NCBI GenBank assembly: GCA_013036315.1
Contig: JAAXMC010000101.1
Location: 1 to 43,204, forward strand
Length of the DNA: 43,204 bases
Source of the DNA: Vulcanimicrobiota bacterium
Lineage (GTDB): Bacteria; Vulcanimicrobiota; Vulcanimicrobiia; Vulcanimicrobiales; Vulcanimicrobiaceae
Direction of reading: 5' to 3'
Shown: positions 41,880 to 43,204 of the stretch, one piece after another
Layout of the letters: the number at the start of each line of letters is the position of its first letter
Position numbering within the stretch: the first letter of the stretch is position 1
Translations under genes and position numbers: made by a program
The notes under the pieces: model-generated
What the model was told of the DNA's origin: nothing
The model's database searches: none
Seen by the model: the letters and a program-made list of their open reading frames with translations, nothing else

Positions 41880-42500
41880 ATGATCGCTACTATTATTCTT
41901 GCGGCGAGCATGGCTGCACCGCAAACTCCGCAAGCCGGCGCGCTTGCATTCTTGCAGCCCCGAGCTGGGGTCCACGCAAGCGTGCGCATTACGGCCCAAA
42001 CGCCGAACTATGCTGTTCTGCAATTTAGTCACGCTGAAATCGAAGGTCAAGTCGCCGCGGGTCAGATTCTCGTCAAGAGGTTTCCATTCGGCTGGCAGGC
42101 GATCGATCTCAGCAGCGGCCCTTCACTGACCGTGTGCTCAGTCCGCGCGTACGGCCTACCGGCCGCCGATTTTGCGCGGCTTCGCAGCGCATTGAGCGCA
42201 TCAACGGCCGGCTGCCCCACGGGCGCCGACGCCGACCAGCGCGACGTGGGCTCGGCTGCCGATGTGAACGCCGTGCGCGCGTTGATGATATCGGGCTCGG
42301 AAGTCGTTCCGTTCGTTCGCGTCGTCCAGAATTACGCTTACGTCCCGTGGTTTGGCAACGGTGGCGGCGAGAATTTCTACAAAAAGAATGCAAGCGGATG
42401 GAAGAAGCTCGCGGGCGGCGGCGGCGCGTACCAACCTGACGAATTGCACAAGCAGTATGGTGTGCCCCTGAGCATCGCCCACGCGTTATTGCGTCGCTGA
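41880..42500 (+). CDS. Secreted protein of unknown function
   Basis: 206 residues. A weak signal peptide (MIATIILAASMAAPQ) is followed by a domain with SVRITAQTPNYAVLQFSHAE, AIDLSSGPSLTVCSVRAYGL, STAGCPTGADADQ and YVPWFGNGGGENFYKKNASG. Two cysteines (near 86 and 113) could form a disulfide. I do not recognise a family. AGGAGG at 41869-41874, 5 nt before ATG, is the strongest ribosome-binding site in the region. It overlaps the thioredoxin-like gene by 1 nt, so coexpression is likely. Confidence 0.7.
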   Translation: MIATIILAASMAAPQTPQAGALAFLQPRAGVHASVRITAQTPNYAVLQFSHAEIEGQVAAGQILVKRFPFGWQAIDLSSGPSLTVCSVRAYGLPAADFARLRSALSASTAGCPTGADADQRDVGSAADVNAVRALMISGSEVVPFVRVVQNYAYVPWFGNGGGENFYKKNASGWKKLAGGGGAYQPDELHKQYGVPLSIAHALLRR

Positions 42501-42988
42501 TGCTAAAATTTCGCCTGGCCCTCACGTGCATCGCCCTTCTCGTATCGGCATGCTCGCAAAATTCCAAGCAAATCGCGCAGGTCGCAAAGCCGGCGCCCGA
42601 TTGGACGCAGCCGCTATCGACCGGCGGAACGCTCACGCTCTCGTCGCTGCGCGGCAAACCCGTATACTTAAATTTCTTCGCGACCTGGTGCCCGCCGTGC
42701 AAAGACGAAGCGCCCTATATAAATACGTTACAGAAACAATACGCTTCGCGCGGGCTGCAAGTCGTGGGCGTCGACGAATTGGAGAGCGCGCCGCAGGCCG
42801 AGAGTTTCCGCAAGCAGTTCCATCTCGTTTACCCGGCGGTCGTCGATAACGGCACGCTTCAGGCGCAGTATTTGATAAACGGATTGCCCGTGCACGTTTT
42901 CATCGGGCGTGACGGCGTCATCCGGAAGATCGTCGCCGGGGAGATGGCGCACGCCGAAATTCTTAGGGCGGTGCGCAGCATTCTCTAG
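42500..42988 (+). CDS. TlpA/ResA-like thioredoxin-fold lipoprotein
   Basis: 162 residues. Lipoprotein signal LALTCIALLVSACSQ, then a thioredoxin domain: SLRGKPVYLNFFATWCPPCKDEAP with WCPPC near residues 63-67 (split here), VVGVDELESAP, and the cis-proline region NGLPVHVFIGRDG. TlpA/ResA proteins reduce disulfides outside the membrane, often for cytochrome c maturation. ATG 42500 overlaps the preceding gene by 1 nt. The neighbour with a cysteine pair is a plausible substrate. Confidence 0.88.
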   Translation: MLKFRLALTCIALLVSACSQNSKQIAQVAKPAPDWTQPLSTGGTLTLSSLRGKPVYLNFFATWCPPCKDEAPYINTLQKQYASRGLQVVGVDELESAPQAESFRKQFHLVYPAVVDNGTLQAQYLINGLPVHVFIGRDGVIRKIVAGEMAHAEILRAVRSIL

Positions 42989-42996
42989 ATCGCGCG

Positions 42997-43204
42997 TTAA
43001 GCGGCGCGGACAACCAGCGCGCCGGCCTCGAAGGTGACGTCCGCAGCCGAACCCTTAGGCAGTTCCCCGCGCAGGATCGCGGATGAAAGCGGGGTGCTGA
43101 CGTGGCGCGCGACGATGCGATGAACGTAGCGCGCACCGCTGCCGGCGCTCATCGCTTCGCGGGCTAAGAACGCTCGCGCGTCGGGCGAGAGCTGGAGCGT
43201 CACA
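42997..43204 (-). CDS. Clp-type AAA+ ATPase, C-terminal end (partial)
   Basis: 68 residues to the window edge on the minus strand: LSPDARAFLAREAMSAGSGA, RYVHRIVARHVSTPLSSAIL and RGELPKGSAADVTFEAGAL. This matches the small D2 subdomain at the end of ClpB/ClpC/ClpA proteins (arginine sensor-type helix GAR..R.I...V..PL...LRGE). Which Clp it is cannot be told without the rest. It converges on the thioredoxin-like gene with an 8-nt gap. Confidence 0.75.
   Translation of the reverse strand, partial: VTLQLSPDARAFLAREAMSAGSGARYVHRIVARHVSTPLSSAILRGELPKGSAADVTFEAGALVVRAA

Overview
The window is a high-GC, gene-dense bacterial chromosome segment. No rRNA, tRNA, CRISPR array or intact insertion sequence is visible. 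The content is mostly core housekeeping: rsmA, rho, fol genes, accC, nusB, xseAB, tlyA-nadK-recN, pyk, and rimP-nusA-ylxR-infB-rbfA-nrnA-truB-ribF. Three traits point to a diderm member of the Terrabacteria-like lineages: Gram-positive-like gene order, a Cheo-box type LexA operator with apparently leaderless genes, and an ExbB/ExbD/TonB motor. Eremiobacterota (WPS-2) or a relative is my best guess, by inference only; no marker was compared.

Layout. 1-3031 (minus): a G5/3D-domain cell-wall protein, rsmA, a CPBP protease and a glycosyltransferase that runs off the edge; a possible c-di-AMP riboswitch sits upstream. 3304-8260 (plus): a second glycosyltransferase, a two-gene DNA-repair unit under a LexA-box promoter (small RNase H-like protein plus alkyladenine glycosylase), rho, an Ig-like lipoprotein and a pseudouridine synthase. 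8262-13579: DAHP synthase, then an energy-transduction block: a periplasmic TonB-domain/TPR protein, ExbB, two ExbDs and two TonB-like proteins. 13584-24264: a tightly overlapping run of uppP, moaC, mog, folC-folP-folB-folK, an accB-like gene, accC, nusB, a class A PBP and xseAB. 24269-26707: an accessory redox cassette (gluconate-2-dehydrogenase-subunit-3-like protein, GMC oxidoreductase, and a convergent small cytochrome-like protein without haem motif) that separates xseB from tlyA. 26781-33642: tlyA-nadK-recN, a secreted protein, pyk (minus) and a long proline-rich TonB-like envelope protein. 33643-34065: a gene-free region with a 17-bp inverted repeat, a good sigma-70 promoter and a roughly 215-nt structured RNA ending in a terminator-like hairpin. 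34066-42988: the rimP-to-ribF translation/RNA operon, then an unknown secreted protein and a TlpA-like thioredoxin. 42997-end (minus): the C-terminus of a Clp-type AAA+ ATPase.

Most worth following up: the LexA-controlled leaderless repair unit (4452-4900); the AccB homologue whose biotinyl lysine is replaced by glycine (18510-18917); three TonB C-terminal-domain proteins around one ExbB-ExbD-ExbD motor (9262-13579); the terminated structured RNA ahead of rimP-nusA (33776-33992); the mutually exclusive hairpins ahead of infB (36088-36140); and the riboswitch candidate ahead of the 3D-domain gene (3067-3200). Many genes use GTG or TTG starts with 1-23 nt overlaps, and one appears to start at ATT.
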